Source of the DNA: Scenedesmus sp. ARA3
Lineage: Eukaryota; Chlorophyta; Chlorophyceae; Sphaeropleales; Scenedesmaceae
Reading direction: 5' to 3'
NCBI GenBank assembly: GCA_004335835.1
Contig: RWJK01001711.1
Coordinates: 25,529-89,528, forward strand
Length of the DNA stretch: 64,000 nt
Position numbers and translations under genes: made by a program. The notes under the pieces are model-generated. The model searched no databases and had not been told where the DNA came from. It was given only the letters and a program-made list of their open reading frames with translations. Shown in pieces: positions 12,201 through 23,512 of this stretch; the stretch's first letter is position 1; every line of letters begins with the position of its first letter.

Positions 12201-15200
12201 GCTGCGCGTCACTGCAAAGCTGCCCTGCACAGCAAGCACCGGCTCACCCGCAGCAGCAGCAGCAGCAGCAGCAGCAGGCCGTGCAGGGCTGCTGCCAGCA
12301 GCACATGCAGCGCAGGCCTTTGCGGCTGCTTGCAAGCTCGGCGGTAGCGGCGGTAGGGTGCGGCTCGCACCAGGGCTCGAGCACGCTGCTGATGTTACTG
12401 GCTGTAGCCGCGCGTCTAAATCCATATCGTCATCACCGCCTGCTGCTGCTGCCGCTGCTGCAGCAAACAGGCCGGCATCATCGCTACCGTGATTTGTGCT
12501 AGCAGCAGCAGCAGCAGCAGCAGAGGCAGCAGCTGTGGCAGCAGCCACCTCGCCTGCTGCTGCTGTGATGGCTGAGCGCATCGGGCTGTCGCCGCTGACG
12601 CTGCGCGCACGCTTGAGGATGCTGACTGGGCGCATGTCTGCTGCTGCTGGTGGCCGCGGCTTGGAGTCTGCAGCGGCAGCCAAACACATACATTCAGTCA
12701 GCACCACAGTTACAGCAAGGCCGTCAAAGCTGCTACTCCGACTCTGCGCACATAGCACTACCAAGCATGCGCAACAGCACACCATCAAAGGCAGCAGGTA
12801 TTCTACCCAAGGTCCTGCCGCCAGGGTGCCACCCCGCTGCTCACCATCACAGTCCATACTTGCATCCAACAGCTGCTGCGCCGCATCCGCTGCTGCTGCG
12901 GCTGCTGCCACTGCCGCTGCGCCACTGGCAGTCATGGCTGGCAGCAGGTCTTCAAAGTACTCATGGGCCATGGCCTCCTCGCAGCTGCAGCGGCGGGCCG
13001 GGTCAAAGGACAGCAGGCGAGCCAGCAGGTCGACTGCCACCTCCCCGGCAGAGCCGAAGCGGCGGAACAGGGACGGTGCCCTGCGAGATAAGCACACAGC
13101 GGAACGTAGGAGCATGAGCAGGGTGCAAAATAAAGCGTTTGGTGTGCGTGTGGGCATGGACAACCTTTTTCGACCTGAAGAGGTGCAGCAGCCAGACACA
13201 GCCTGTCCTGCAGCAGCTAGGAAACCCCACAAACATGCAACTCGTTGTGGCAACACCTTGCGCAGGTGACGCCACCACACTGTGCGCAGCAGCAGCAGCA
13301 GCAGCAGCAACCAGTAGGAAACCAATGTGCAGACGACCACTCTCACCGTGGCGGCATCTTGCGCAGGTATCTCCTCCACGCGGGGTTGTCCACGCCCTCG
13401 ATGCAGCGCCATGAGGGCGTGCCAATCACCGCAAACAGCGCGGACAGCTCCGTGCGCGTGACGCTGTTGCCGGGGCCCGCAAAGTGCTCTCCTTCCACGG
13501 GCGTGACTGGCATGCCGTGGATGGCAAACACGGGGCCCACCTGCATGGGTCGGGTGGTTGCGGCACATTGCGGCACGCCAGATCAAAATGCGGCTTCCTG
13601 CTTTGCTTGTGTGCCTCAGGTGGAGCTGCAGTCGCGGTCACACTATACAGGTGACACGCAACATGAGAGATGCGTCTCAATGTATGTCTGTTGCTGCTGC
13701 TTTGAAGACCAGGAGTCTCGTGGCTGGCTGACAAGCTGGCTGTAGCCTGCTGCCAGGCCGCTGAATCCAAATGTCCTTGCAGCACCGCAGTTCACCTGCA
13801 GCTGCGGCGTGGTGGCCTTGCCGATCCAGGCCACGCGCTGCAGCAGCTCGCCCAGCACGCAGCCGCAGCCCCACATGTCAATGGCCTCGGTGTAGCCGCC
13901 GCGCGACATCACCACCTGCGCGGTTGGTGCACATAGCGCACGTGCATTGCACGCAGAGTTGAGTATGGCACAGGAAGCACAGATGATGGCTACGTGCAGC
14001 CACCGCGCAAGATCAGCAGCTGCTGCTGCAGTGCAAGATGTGAAGCAGTTTCAGTTGCGATGCAGGCAGAGCCAGAGGTGCCGCACAGGAGGCACAAACA
14101 ACACAGGCATAACACAGATCTGGGCAGCACACACATGCAAGCAGTACTCGCTGATTGCAACCTAAGCGGGCCACAACCACTAATGGCCAGCGGCACTGAG
14201 GTGCGTATGTGCACAGCAACAATCACAGTTGAGACTAGGTGTCATTGGGCAGCAGCCACATTGCCGCACACCAGGCAAGGGCTAACCCGCATTGGTCAAC
14301 CCGCACCCGCTCACCTCAGGCGCCCTGTAGCAGGGCGTGCACACCATGCGCGTCAGCGGCGCCTTGAAGCCGCCCCCGCCGCCAGCTACAGGCCTGCAGG
14401 CAGCGCCACACAAGCCGCACAACAACATATACAACCCAAACTTTACAAAAATGTTTGATGTAATTTCTTGGATGCTTCAGTGACCTGCTTGCATGCAACT
14501 GATGCAGTTTCCATGTCAAAAACATGATCCTAGGTACACCTGCTGCCTCATAGTGACACAGGCATGACACTGCTGGCACAGCTGCTGCATATGCTTCAGT
14601 CTACGCGCAGCATGTGCTTGCTGACGCTACGCTACAGGCAGGCGTTACTGCAGCATGCATGCTGTCATCAGCTTGCTGTTGCAGCAGCTCTCCCGCTGCC
14701 ATACTGCTGCTGCAGCTTGCTGCAGTGTGTCGCACTTGCGCGCTCACCTCGCATATATTTCTGAGGGGCTGGCATTGCCTGCCTCAGCACAGAAGCTGTC
14801 GCTGTGGTGCACGCCACCCGGCAGGGGCCGCAGCGCCCTGCTGCCGCTGCTGCCATGCCGCCCTGGCTCATCTGCTCTGCTGCTGCCGCCTTGCTGCTGC
14901 TGCTGCCTATGCGCTGAGTCATGCGACTGTGTCGGTGAATCCATTGAACTATGCCGCATATGCCCCGGGTGATACTCCAGCTGCTCCTGCTGTTCCTGCT
15001 CCTGCTGCTGCTGGCTGCCGCTGCCATCGCAGCTGTGCTGCAGCTGCTGCTGCAGTCTGCTGACGGCTGCGTGCCGCTGCGCTCCTGCTGCGCCGCCCTG
15101 CTGTAGCTGCTTCTCCAGCAGCGTGGACCTGGCAGAGCCAAGGTCAGCAAGCTTGACATGCCTGCAGCAGCAGCAGCAGCAGCAGCATATGAGTGCGGTG

Positions 15201-17025
15201 CTCCGCAGAACACTCAAGTCCGGTGCAAGTGCAGATAAGAACAGCTGCATGCACAGTCAGCAAGGCCACTCTCACTGCGCCACCACCAGTACAGCAGGCA
15301 GTCGTTCTTTTCCACGTTCTTTCCACCAAGTACTCTGCAGCTGCCGCGCACCTGACTCCGTTGGTGTACGTCATGAGGATGTTGGCGCTCTTGATGTCTC
15401 TGTGCCACACGCCGTTGCGGTGCAGGTACTGCACTGCCGTCAGCAGCTGCAGCATGATGGCACGCACCTCTGACTCCGACAACTGCAGCAGCAGCGGCAC
15501 AGCCAGCACAGCCGCAACATCAGCAGGGTGTTTTAAGCGTGTGCAACAGCAGAGCGCACCGCCAGCAGGCAGGTAGACTAAGCTGGTCACTCCTGCGGGC
15601 CAGCCACTGCACTGCGCAACAGCATGCACTGCCTGCACTGCTGCTGGGCCAGCCGGTACTGCTGGCCGCCGGCTCCAACCAACATACAGCAGCACATTGA
15701 ACATTGCCGCTGGTCCGCACCTGGCCGCGCATATGGTAGAGGTCTCCCTGGTCGCAGAACTCCAGCGCCAGGTACAGATCCAGGCTGGTGGGCACCAGCG
15801 CCCCCTTGCGGTACATGTAGCGGCCTGCGGCAGGAAAGAAGACAAACATGTGCGTTGCTGGGGTGGCCAGAAGTGTGTTTGTTGGAGCCGCTCGGTGGGA
15901 AGCTGCTAGAGCTGGCTGCGAAGCGGCGGCAAGAAGCAGGTAGGTGCGCCAGCGGCACAGCGGGTCTGGTGTGACTCAACGCAGCTGCAGCATCATGCCA
16001 GCAGCACACACTACAGAAGCTCCTGCTGCGGGCAGTGGCCTGTCCCGACAGTACCATTACAGCGCGAGCTGCTGCTGCAAGCAGTGCTGCATCTCCAAAC
16101 ACATACCTGTAGATGAGGGCTTGAGGAAGACATCTTTGAGGCCGATGATGTGTGGGTGCTCCAGGCGGCGCAAGATGCACACCTCGCGCAGCACGCGCTT
16201 CGCGTTCTCGCTGTTGAGCAGCACATCAGGGATGCGCTTCAACGCCACCTGCGGCATGCAAGTTGTGTTGCAAGGCATGCAGGCAATGAAAACAGCATCA
16301 CAGCAAGCTGGGAGGGGTGCCACTCTTTTGCTGAGTGGAGCGATGGGGAAGGCAGGCAGACGCCTGGCAAGCTGCAGAGAGTGCAGCATCAGCAGGGGTG
16401 GTGCTGCAGCATGGGCACACGCTGCCAGCACCCCTTGAAATAGGTCCAACTGGATGCATCAACTGACGAGTGTTTCAGAGGGTGGTGCTGGGCAGACATA
16501 TAAGAGCCGTAAAACGCATGAGGCAGCCAGGAGTGCCAGACACTGCTGGCATGGAGCCTATAAGTGCTTGCGAAACGCTGTGCAGGTGTCCGCAGGCAGC
16601 GCTCATGCAGAAGATGCCCCCAGCATCTTGCTGCTTCGGTGCCCTTACGCCATAGCATGACAAAGAGGCTGGTTGATACTTGTGACACATACGGACAGCT
16701 GCATGATGGTGCAAGACCTTTGCCAGGTACCAGCTGAGCTGTGCCTTGCAGACGTGGTGCCACGCCACTCACCAATTCCTGGGTGTCGTTATCTTTGGCA
16801 GACACCACACTGCTGAAGCTCCCACTCCCCAATTGCTTTAACAACGTGTACCTTGTGCCCACCTGCAGCGGTCGCAATGAGTTCGGTTCCGAAGTGCTGG
16901 GACAAGGAAGCCTGTATCTTCATCTTTCCTGCCCCGATCCGCCTGCAACTCACCGACCACTGTTGTCCATCAACATAATAAATACCAGGCTGGTGCTTGT
17001 CTGCTTGAATAGGATGCTGCGCCAT
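9239..17025 (-). CDS. Divergent MAPK-like (CMGC) Ser/Thr protein kinase with long C-terminal extension, 16 exons
   Basis: Exons: 17025-16954, 16862-16773, 16248-16107, 15824-15721, 15482-15352, 15161-14748, 14393-14315, 13915-13796, 13540-13347, 13080-12845, 12667-12111, 10961-10844, 10769-10702, 10467-10248, 9852-9773 and 9349-9239. Together they make 2736 nt in one frame, about 911 residues. Kinase landmarks: glycine loop LGSGSFSSV (~35-43), VALK lysine ~58, alpha-C glutamate ~76, HRDIKSAN ~163-170, DLG (in place of DFG) ~186-188, YRAPE ~340-344, then AIDMWGCGCVLGEL, which is typical of MAPKs, and a C-lobe ending LLSFDPARR and HEYFEDL. Between DLG and APE lie about 150 residues, mostly a Gln/Ser-rich insert, and no TxY activation motif is visible. 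The tail (~430 residues) is Ala-rich with short conserved-looking blocks; its joins at 12111/10961 and 10844/10769 (a GTAATT donor) are the least certain. Confidence 0.85.
9313..9472 (-). repeat. Tandem duplication covering the start of the last kinase exon
   Basis: The 40-base stretch at 9313-9352, containing the 3' splice site and first codons of the terminal exon, recurs almost exactly at 9433-9472, 120 bases away. The flanks (for example AAGCAGTGAGGCACATTG against AAAGCAGTAAGGCTCATTG) are also alike, so the whole ~120-bp unit is duplicated. Confidence 0.88.
10426..10590 (-). repeat. Echo of a kinase exon start in the upstream intron
   Basis: The start of the exon at 10467 (encoding AAASYSDSPG) recurs with a few changes at 10540-10578. 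The second copy still shows a CAG-like acceptor context, but it lies inside the intron. Confidence 0.8.
10970..10990. repeat. (ACATA)n short pentanucleotide repeat beside an acceptor
   Basis: Four ACATA units abut the 3' splice site of the kinase exon starting at 10961. Read on the gene strand this is a TATGT run leading into AACAG. Confidence 0.8.
11182..12150 (-). repeat. Eightfold repeat of an exon 3' end plus donor in the kinase gene
   Basis: The 3' end of the exon 12667-12111 (encoding MAALMMSLDK, followed by GTGGGG) recurs at about 11182-11212, 11287-11330, 11411-11450, 11533-11573, 11641-11680, 11749-11805 and 11997-12040, plus the genuine copy at 12107-12150. Spacing is ~105-125 bp, with one interval of ~250. 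Spacers fall into two related families. Copy six also retains the upstream AALEHD codons. Most copies keep an open frame over the motif and an AAG|GTGGG-like donor; the copy at 11411 has a damaged donor (AAG|TTGGG). Confidence 0.92.
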
Positions 17026-17333
17026 CCTAGTGAAATCAGTGCCGGACCATGCGGGTGAACAAAACCTGGACTACTGCTTTAAAAGGTGCCAAATTAGAGC
17101 AATAGTGGGTACTGCAACGGAACCAGCTGCAAGAGGTGGTCTAGCACGTAATAGGGTGACAACGGACACACCACCAGGGCTTTGGTGTTGTCGTCAGCTC
17201 AATCAGCTGCTGTTCTCTAACAATTCGTGATCATCAGCACAGATGGTAGTGCATGCTGTTCACGCTGGCTCCCTAGCACACCGTAGCCCCGCCAGCTGCA
17301 GTTTCTGCTGTTGTCAGCATTGACATCGCAATC
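17026..17333. promoter_or_regulatory. Divergent promoter region between kinase and peroxin-like gene
   Basis: Only 308 bp separate the two start codons (17025 minus, 17334 plus), so both promoters and 5' UTRs must fit here. No individual element is recognisable. Confidence 0.6.
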
Positions 17334-20106
17334 ATGGCAACAGCAGACGCAGGAGTTGATGCTGAAGACCTTTTAGTTCAAGCAGAGGAGCAGTTACAGC
17401 GCGGCATGCTTGAGCAGGCGCAACATGCAGCTACAGCAGCAATGCAGCGCACACATGACCCGGCAGCACTTGGCCGGGGCTATGCTGTGCTGATTCAGGC
17501 TGACTTCCAACTTGAAAGGTAACTTAAATGTGCCTGTTGTCTTGTTGCTGCCTTGATCCCACGCCCTGCAGGCTGGCAGGCATCAATTCAGAGCAGCTTG
17601 CCTGTTGAGCAGCTGTGCATGTTTTGTTTTGAAACGTCACAACAGCTCGCATCACGCCTTTACTAGAGAGACTGTTCGTGTCAGCAAGGGATGCACCAAC
17701 ACATGTTCTGCATGTCTCAACAGCAAATGGCAGTCAACAGCAGCTGCGCCTGTGCCGTGCTTGCAATTCTACAGGCTGACAGACCTGCACGGCACGCTGC
17801 AGCAGTGCGGGCACCAGATCCAGCAGCTACCGCTGACAGCCATTATGCTGTGGGGAGTGGTGGCAGTGGAATTTCAGGAGGCAGAGGCAGCACGCAGCAC
17901 ACTTGGCGCATACCTGGAAGCAACGCAGGGCAGGCCAGAGGGTGGGTTGCTGCTTGGGGCGACCATGCTGATGTGTCTGGAGTGGCAACACACCATGCCC
18001 CTCGCATGCTGATCCAGCAGCTGACTTTCACACTACGAGTTAGTGCACAGCGTAGCAATGCATTGTGGTGCAATTCAGCGCACATCAGGCAGAACCGGCA
18101 GTGCACTGTGCAGCTGCAGCTGTGCGTGTCCTGCCTTTTCAGCAGCAGCAGCTGTCGTGCTCATGCTGCTGCTGCTGCTGTTGCTGCTGCTACTGCTGCT
18201 GCTGTTGTTATTGCTCTGCCAGGCATGAGCCGCGAGGACGCAATGGCCCTGTCTCGGCTGTATGCTGTGCAGCTGCTGGCAGGGCTGTGCCAGGACTTCA
18301 TGGCAGCAGCAGCATGGCTGGAGGCAGGAGGTGCAGGGCTCTCGCATGAGCAGCAGGAGGTGAGGGGCTGGCATAGCAGTGTGTGCTGCATGTGCTGCTT
18401 GTGCTGCATGTGCTGCGATGCTGTGCAAGCGCATGCGTTTGTCCGGCAGAGGAGCGCCTGCGCATTGCATGTTTGCTCCAGAGCCCTCCATGCTGCAACT
18501 GGTGAGTTCCTGCAATCTCCGCCTTCTGTGTGCTTGTCTGCAGGCACTGAGCACAGCATGCAACACAGGGATGTAGAACATGCAACGTCTTCAGCATCAC
18601 TTGCTGCTGATGACTTCATCTGAAAGTTTTTTTTACCCTTTTTGCAATTGTTATACGTGCTGTGCAGCTGCTGCTGCTGGAGGTTGATGAAGCCGAGGAG
18701 CTGCTGCAGGAGGAGCACCTCGCAGCGTGGGCCAGCACACACGCAGCAGCAGCAACAGACGGCGGCGCAGCAGATCCCGCAGCAGGCAGCGATGCACATC
18801 AAGCAGCTCGTGCAGACTCGGAGCTCTACACAGATGCTGATGCAGATGCACACAGCAATGCGCCCTGCGGCACCGCGATGTGCAGCACTGCTGCCAGCCT
18901 CAGCATCGCTGACTCAGCAGGCGGGATGCTTGGCTTCCAGAGCCCACCGTATGCTGATCTGCAAAATAACAACGGCGATGACGGCAGCGGCAGCAACAAC
19001 AGCAGCAATGGGGCTCTGCAAGGTATGGCAAATGGCTCGGAGGCATCAGCCAGCGGCAGAGAACTCCAGTCGCAGCAGCAGCAGCAGCAGCAGCAGGAGT
19101 TGATGCCACAAGAGCAGCAACAGCAGCAGACAGCAGTAGCAGAGCCTCCTGCAGCAGTGGCTGGCGCTGATGAAAACCCTTTCTGCACCATCACTGGCTT
19201 GCTGGATGCTGTAGAGGAGGAGGCAGCAGCGCCTGGCGGAGCCGGCATCGCAGCAGCAGCAGCAGCAGCAGCAGAAGCTGCTGCATCAGCCGCTGCAGGT
19301 GCTGTGACTGGCAGTGCTGCAGCCGGCAGCAATGCAGCAGCTGCTGGGGTGCAGCCGCGCAGCTGTGCCCTGGAGCCTGGCGTCAGCATCGACAGTGCCA
19401 GCAGCAGTGCAGCACGCGACCAGAGCAGCAGTGGCAGCAGCAGCAGGAGCAAGGCGGCTGGGGGTGCTGCTGGCGATGGGCCACATCATTGCGCCCCTGC
19501 TGCTGCTCCTGCTGTTGGGTCAGGCGCTGGTGGCGTTACAGCAGCAGTGAACACCGGCTACCAGCAGCAACACGAGCAGCAGCAATCGCTGATGGAGTGG
19601 ATTAGCAGTTCAGGCAGCAAACTGTGGGCTACGCCTGCTGTGCAGGTGCGCCGGGCTTGCTGCGTATACATGCAACTAATGCCCTCACAGCAGCGCTATA
19701 CAATCAGCTCAAACGTTTGCAGCATGCCTTTTTCTGCTTCTGGATGCAGATGTGCTCGTCATAGCTGTCACCGCTGCCACCAGCATGAAGCTCCTCTCTG
19801 TGCCTGAGCTCAGGCCTGCCACTTGTCCTGCGCTCCATCTGCCGGCTGCCTCACCTGCCTCCTCTGTTCGTGCTGCAGGGCGTGCTGCACGCGCTGCACC
19901 TGCAGGAGCTGCAGCCGTACGAGGTGGTGGGCGGCGCGGCGCTGGCAGGCCTGGTGGGCTGGAGCGTGTACCGGGAGCGGCGCGCGATCAAGCGGGCGGC
20001 GGCTGACCTGGCGGCGGGCGTGGCGCAGACGGCACGCATGGCGCTGGGGTTCACGGTGGTGAACCCTATGGGGGCGGTGCCTGGGACGCAACACATGCTG
20101 CGGTGA
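17334..20106 (+). CDS. Possible APEM9/PEX26-like peroxisome biogenesis protein, 6 exons
   Basis: Exons 17334-17518, 17775-17941, 18223-18359, 18430-18501, 18668-19645 and 19879-20106; all phases agree, about 588 residues. The N-terminal half is helical and TPR-like (LVQAEEQLQRGMLEQAQHAA, then LTAIMLWGVVAVEFQEAEAA). The middle is a very long Ala/Gln/Ser linker. Near the C-terminus lies a single hydrophobic helix (VVGGAALAGLVGWSVY) followed by basic RERRAIKR and an NPMGAV motif. This architecture (TPR-like domain, C-terminal membrane anchor, basic flank, NPxxAV tail) resembles plant APEM9, which tethers the PEX1/PEX6 AAA complex to the peroxisome. That family call is inference from pattern and needs a profile search. 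The fourth exon is the weakest; alternative acceptors nearby would break the frame. Confidence 0.5.
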
Positions 20107-20885
20107 TGAACAAGAGGGCGGAGAGTATTTGAATAAGTGTTCTGGCGTTCCTGGCTGCTATGTGTGGGGTATGTTTGCCAACTTGCTGTTGAATGCTGAT
20201 CACGCTGCCAGCAACTGATCGTTGCTGGCATCCACGCGCTGTTGCGTGCGTGTATGCGTTGCTGAGCTTCCAGTTGCATGGGTGGCGGGTGGGGGCCATG
20301 CATGTGCCTGTTGAGTCTATGCTATCATGCCATGGCATGGTATCAGCCGTGCATTGCCAGCTACTGCGGATCCCGCAGTGAGGTGTACCTCACTTTGTGG
20401 AGACGCTGTGTTGTTCAACGAAGTGACACGCTGTGCAAGGATAAGCACACCAGCCTATGTGCTATGCCCAGCATGTACAATGCCCGGCCCTTTTGTATGC
20501 TACTGCGTCCCAAAGCTGATGCTGCTCTGTGTGCCAGTGGCCGATGGAGTGTCGCCGGCCTTGTAAAACAGGGGCACCTGCATGCAGTCTGTAGAAAAGT
20601 CAGGTGCCCACCTGCACTTGAGTTAGCCTGCCATCAAGCAGTAAGACTGCCTCAACCCTAACCGTGTTGTTGGGGTGCAAGGGTCTGAATTGTGTTAGTG
20701 ACGCGTCTTGCATGGACATCCACTTCACCGTGTAAAGTCCTGCTCCATATCATTTGCTGCAAACGAGCTAGCGGACGTGTAATCAGAGAGCTAGGCACGC
20801 AGAGGAACTGAAGACGCGGGGAGTCGAACTCTGTTGCGAGCCAGCTACCAGCATACGTGGTCTTTACTGCTTCACATAGATAACG
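20107..20885. other. Intergenic, no gene recognised
   Basis: This is the 3' flank of the peroxin-like gene and the promoter side of UBC12. Reading frames are short and unsupported. Two TTCGA-containing patches (near 20826 and 20911) look like isolated tRNA T-loops but have no tRNA around them. Confidence 0.6.
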
Positions 20886-22479
20886 ATGATCAAGCTATTT
20901 TCAGTCAAGGTTCGAGTCCGTGCTCATACCCGCCACAGCAGTAGCTGACGTACCTAGTCCCACACTTACACCTTTGGCGATCGTGCGCTTGCAGGACAAG
21001 CAGAAGCAGGCAGCAGCAGCAGCGGCCACAGGCAAGCCGAAGCAGTCAGCCGGGGAGCTGCGGCTGCAGAAAGGTGAGGCATGCTCTGCCTCCTCCCCTG
21101 GAAGGTGCTGCTGCTGCTGTCTCGTCCAATTCCGGTTCATGCTTAATTGTTTGGCTTTGCCATCGCAGATCTCACAGAGCTACAGTTACCCAGCAACATA
21201 AACATAGCCTTTCCAGAGGGCAGGGAAAAGCCCATGCACTTTGAAATCACAATCAAGCCAGATGAGGGGTACTACAGGTGAGGCAGCCTGCTGTAAAACA
21301 GCAGCCAAGCGCAGCATGCATGTCAGCTAGTGTGGTATGCTGGGCATCAAAGCTCATATATGCAGCCGTTTGGCAGCTGCAAGAGTGACAGAGCACGTGC
21401 ATCAAGTAACAAGACTGCTTTTTTGCAATTGCTGGTGCTGCTGGCAGAAAAGCCTCTAGGCAGTGGCATGCAAGACGATTTGCAGCGCGCTGTGCCGACA
21501 ATGGGGTTGATATACATTATACCTCCTGCCATCAAGACGGCCGAATCGCGGGGCATTGATGCAGTACATGCAATTGATCAGCATGTCAGCCTACTGTGGA
21601 AATGTCAGTTGCCAGCAAAAACACTTTATGTAAATGTGCTGCTGCTGTTGCTGCTACTGCTGCTGCTTGCAGGAATGGCCGCTTTCTGTTTGACTTTGTG
21701 ATTTCCACAGGCTACCCATATGACGCGCCCAAGGTCAAGTGCAAAACCAAGGTGCGCGGCACTGCAGGCGGCGGTGGGCCCTTAAAACCTGCTTAGTGCA
21801 GGCTGCCGCGTCTCAGCTATGTTGCCTGTGCTGTGCTCAATAAAGGCGTCTGTGCGGCCAGCGTGGTTTTCTGCAGCAGCAGAAGTGCATATTAAAGCTA
21901 CCCTGCGGCACCTTCAAAAAATACCATGCCAGCAGTAGCTGGTCTGCTGGTCATGCGCTTCATTCACGCCTGCCCTGCTGTACTCCTGGCCGCATGCGCT
22001 GCTATCCTGCCAGGTGTACCACCCCAACATCGACCTGGAGGGCAACATCTGCCTCAACATCCTGCGGGAAGACTGGAAGCCCGTGCTGTCCATCAGCAGC
22101 GTGGTGTACGGCCTGCAGTTCCTGTTCCTGGTGAGCGCTGGTGCTGTTGCGGGTGCTGCTGCTGGTGCCAGTACATGCCGTGCACCTGTTGCTGGCTGTT
22201 ATGTAATGGGGGGATTGAATTGGTGGCAGTGTTGGGCGTGCACAGCCTCACAAGCAGCATCACCTTGGCTTTGGAAGAAGCAGCGACATGGCCTTTGCAG
22301 GAACCGTTAATGTTGCGTGATGTGGCTTGTTGCAGGACCCCAACCCTGAGGACCCACTCAACAAGGAGGCAGCGGCAAAGTTCCAGGAGAACCAGCGCCA
22401 GTTTGAGAGCTACGTGCAGCGCAGCATCCACTACGGAGCGCAGATTGACGGCGAGTTCTTCCCGCCGTGTGCGTGCTAG
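20886..22479 (+). CDS. RCE1: NEDD8/RUB-conjugating E2 enzyme UBC12, 6 exons
   Basis: Exons 20886-20909, 20995-21073, 21169-21277, 21673-21751, 22014-22130 and 22336-22479 encode 183 residues, the usual length for UBC12/UBE2M. The short N-terminus MIKLFSVK is the extension that docks on the NEDD8 E1. The E2 core shows HPN at 100-102, the catalytic cysteine C110 in [11 protein letters not shown], and the C-terminal helices ([16 protein letters not shown]). It passes NEDD8/RUB to cullins, activating SCF-type ubiquitin ligases. Every boundary is GT-AG and in phase, so this is the best-supported model in the window. Acceptor four follows a CTG/TTG run (21638-21670). Confidence 0.97.
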
Positions 22480-23512
22480 CAGCAGCAGCGGTAGCAGCAG
22501 CAGGGGCTGGGATGTGGCAGCACAGCAGCGTCGGTGGGGAGCAGCAGCAGCTGCTGCAGCGGGTTATGCATCGGCAGTTCTTTATGGTCACATGCTGGCT
22601 GTGCTGTTGAATGGAAGGACAGCTCGTGCTGGCGCAGCAGTGGTGTTCGTTCCGTCTTGACTGATCGGAGGTCAGCAGCATGAGGGCAGCTGCACCATTG
22701 CAGCAGGAAGCAGCCACTGCTGCACAGTTCTTGTGTTGTGGACGGCATATGCAGCAATATGTTGCATGCAGCTATTGCAGAATGTATTGTTCTTCCTGCA
22801 ATTCTTTACAGTGACCTGCATGATGGGGCGGGGGAGGCCANNNNNNNNNNNNNNCCCCCCCCTTGCGCCCCCCTTGCATGAAGCAGTCTCGGATCTTGCA
22901 TGGCAAGTGGGGCATTGCGTAGAAAGTACATCTCACTTGCACATGCGCGTGTGTGCTGCTGTTCATGCTGGCAAGGCATGAGCAGCCATGCAGCACACTT
23001 TGCAGAAGGTGGCAGGCTAGTTGGGCAAGAGCAAGTACTTGCTGTGCTGCCCTAACAGCCTGCAAGTCACAGGCAGTGATGTAGCAGTATATGACCTGCG
23101 ACGGCTGCATAGCCTTATGTATTATATGATCATGGTAACGGTTCAGCAGCCGTTTGCTTTGCTGCGGTCGAACAAACGGCTGTGCACACTGCAGCCAGCG
23201 TGGGGTTGCTAGTTCACAACGCGAAGGCGCATTCGCCCATTCAAGTAGTATATGCTTACCAAATCATGCAGAAATACATAATTCGACGCGCCCCATGCAA
23301 CCCTGGCACCACGTTTGAGTCATAACTGACCGAGTCTCTCCTTTGACCTGCATGCCAGCGGTAGTATGGATAATTCGTGCTGCAGCTCGAGTGTGTTGAG
23401 TTATCTTGCTTTGTGGAGTATCAAAACATTGCTTTCTTTTGCCGAGCAGCATCACAACTAGCCAACCTCGGATGGATCGACAGTGACTTCTGAAGAAGGG
23501 GGAGGCCACGCC
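22480..23512. other. Intergenic with assembly gap
   Basis: UBC12 3' flank and promoter side of the next gene. No gene was seen. The gap at 22841-22854 is flanked by G-rich sequence on the left and C-rich sequence on the right, which probably caused the sequencing failure. Confidence 0.6.
22841..22854. other. Assembly gap (14 N)
   Basis: A run of fourteen N between a G-rich left flank (GGGGCGGGGGAGGCC) and CCCCCCC on the right. The true gap length is unknown. Confidence 0.98.

Noticed and set aside
12087..13586. Continuous 499-residue frame in the kinase region
   Set aside because: It reads through introns that have good GT-AG boundaries and phase-matched exons; only the segments 13080-12845 and 12667-12111 are kept as coding.
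20820..20925. Possible tRNA (GTTCGAGTCC and GAGTCGAACTC patches)
   Set aside because: Only T-loop-like sequence is present; no acceptor stem, anticodon arm or D-arm can be folded around either patch, and the second is at the UBC12 exon 1 donor.
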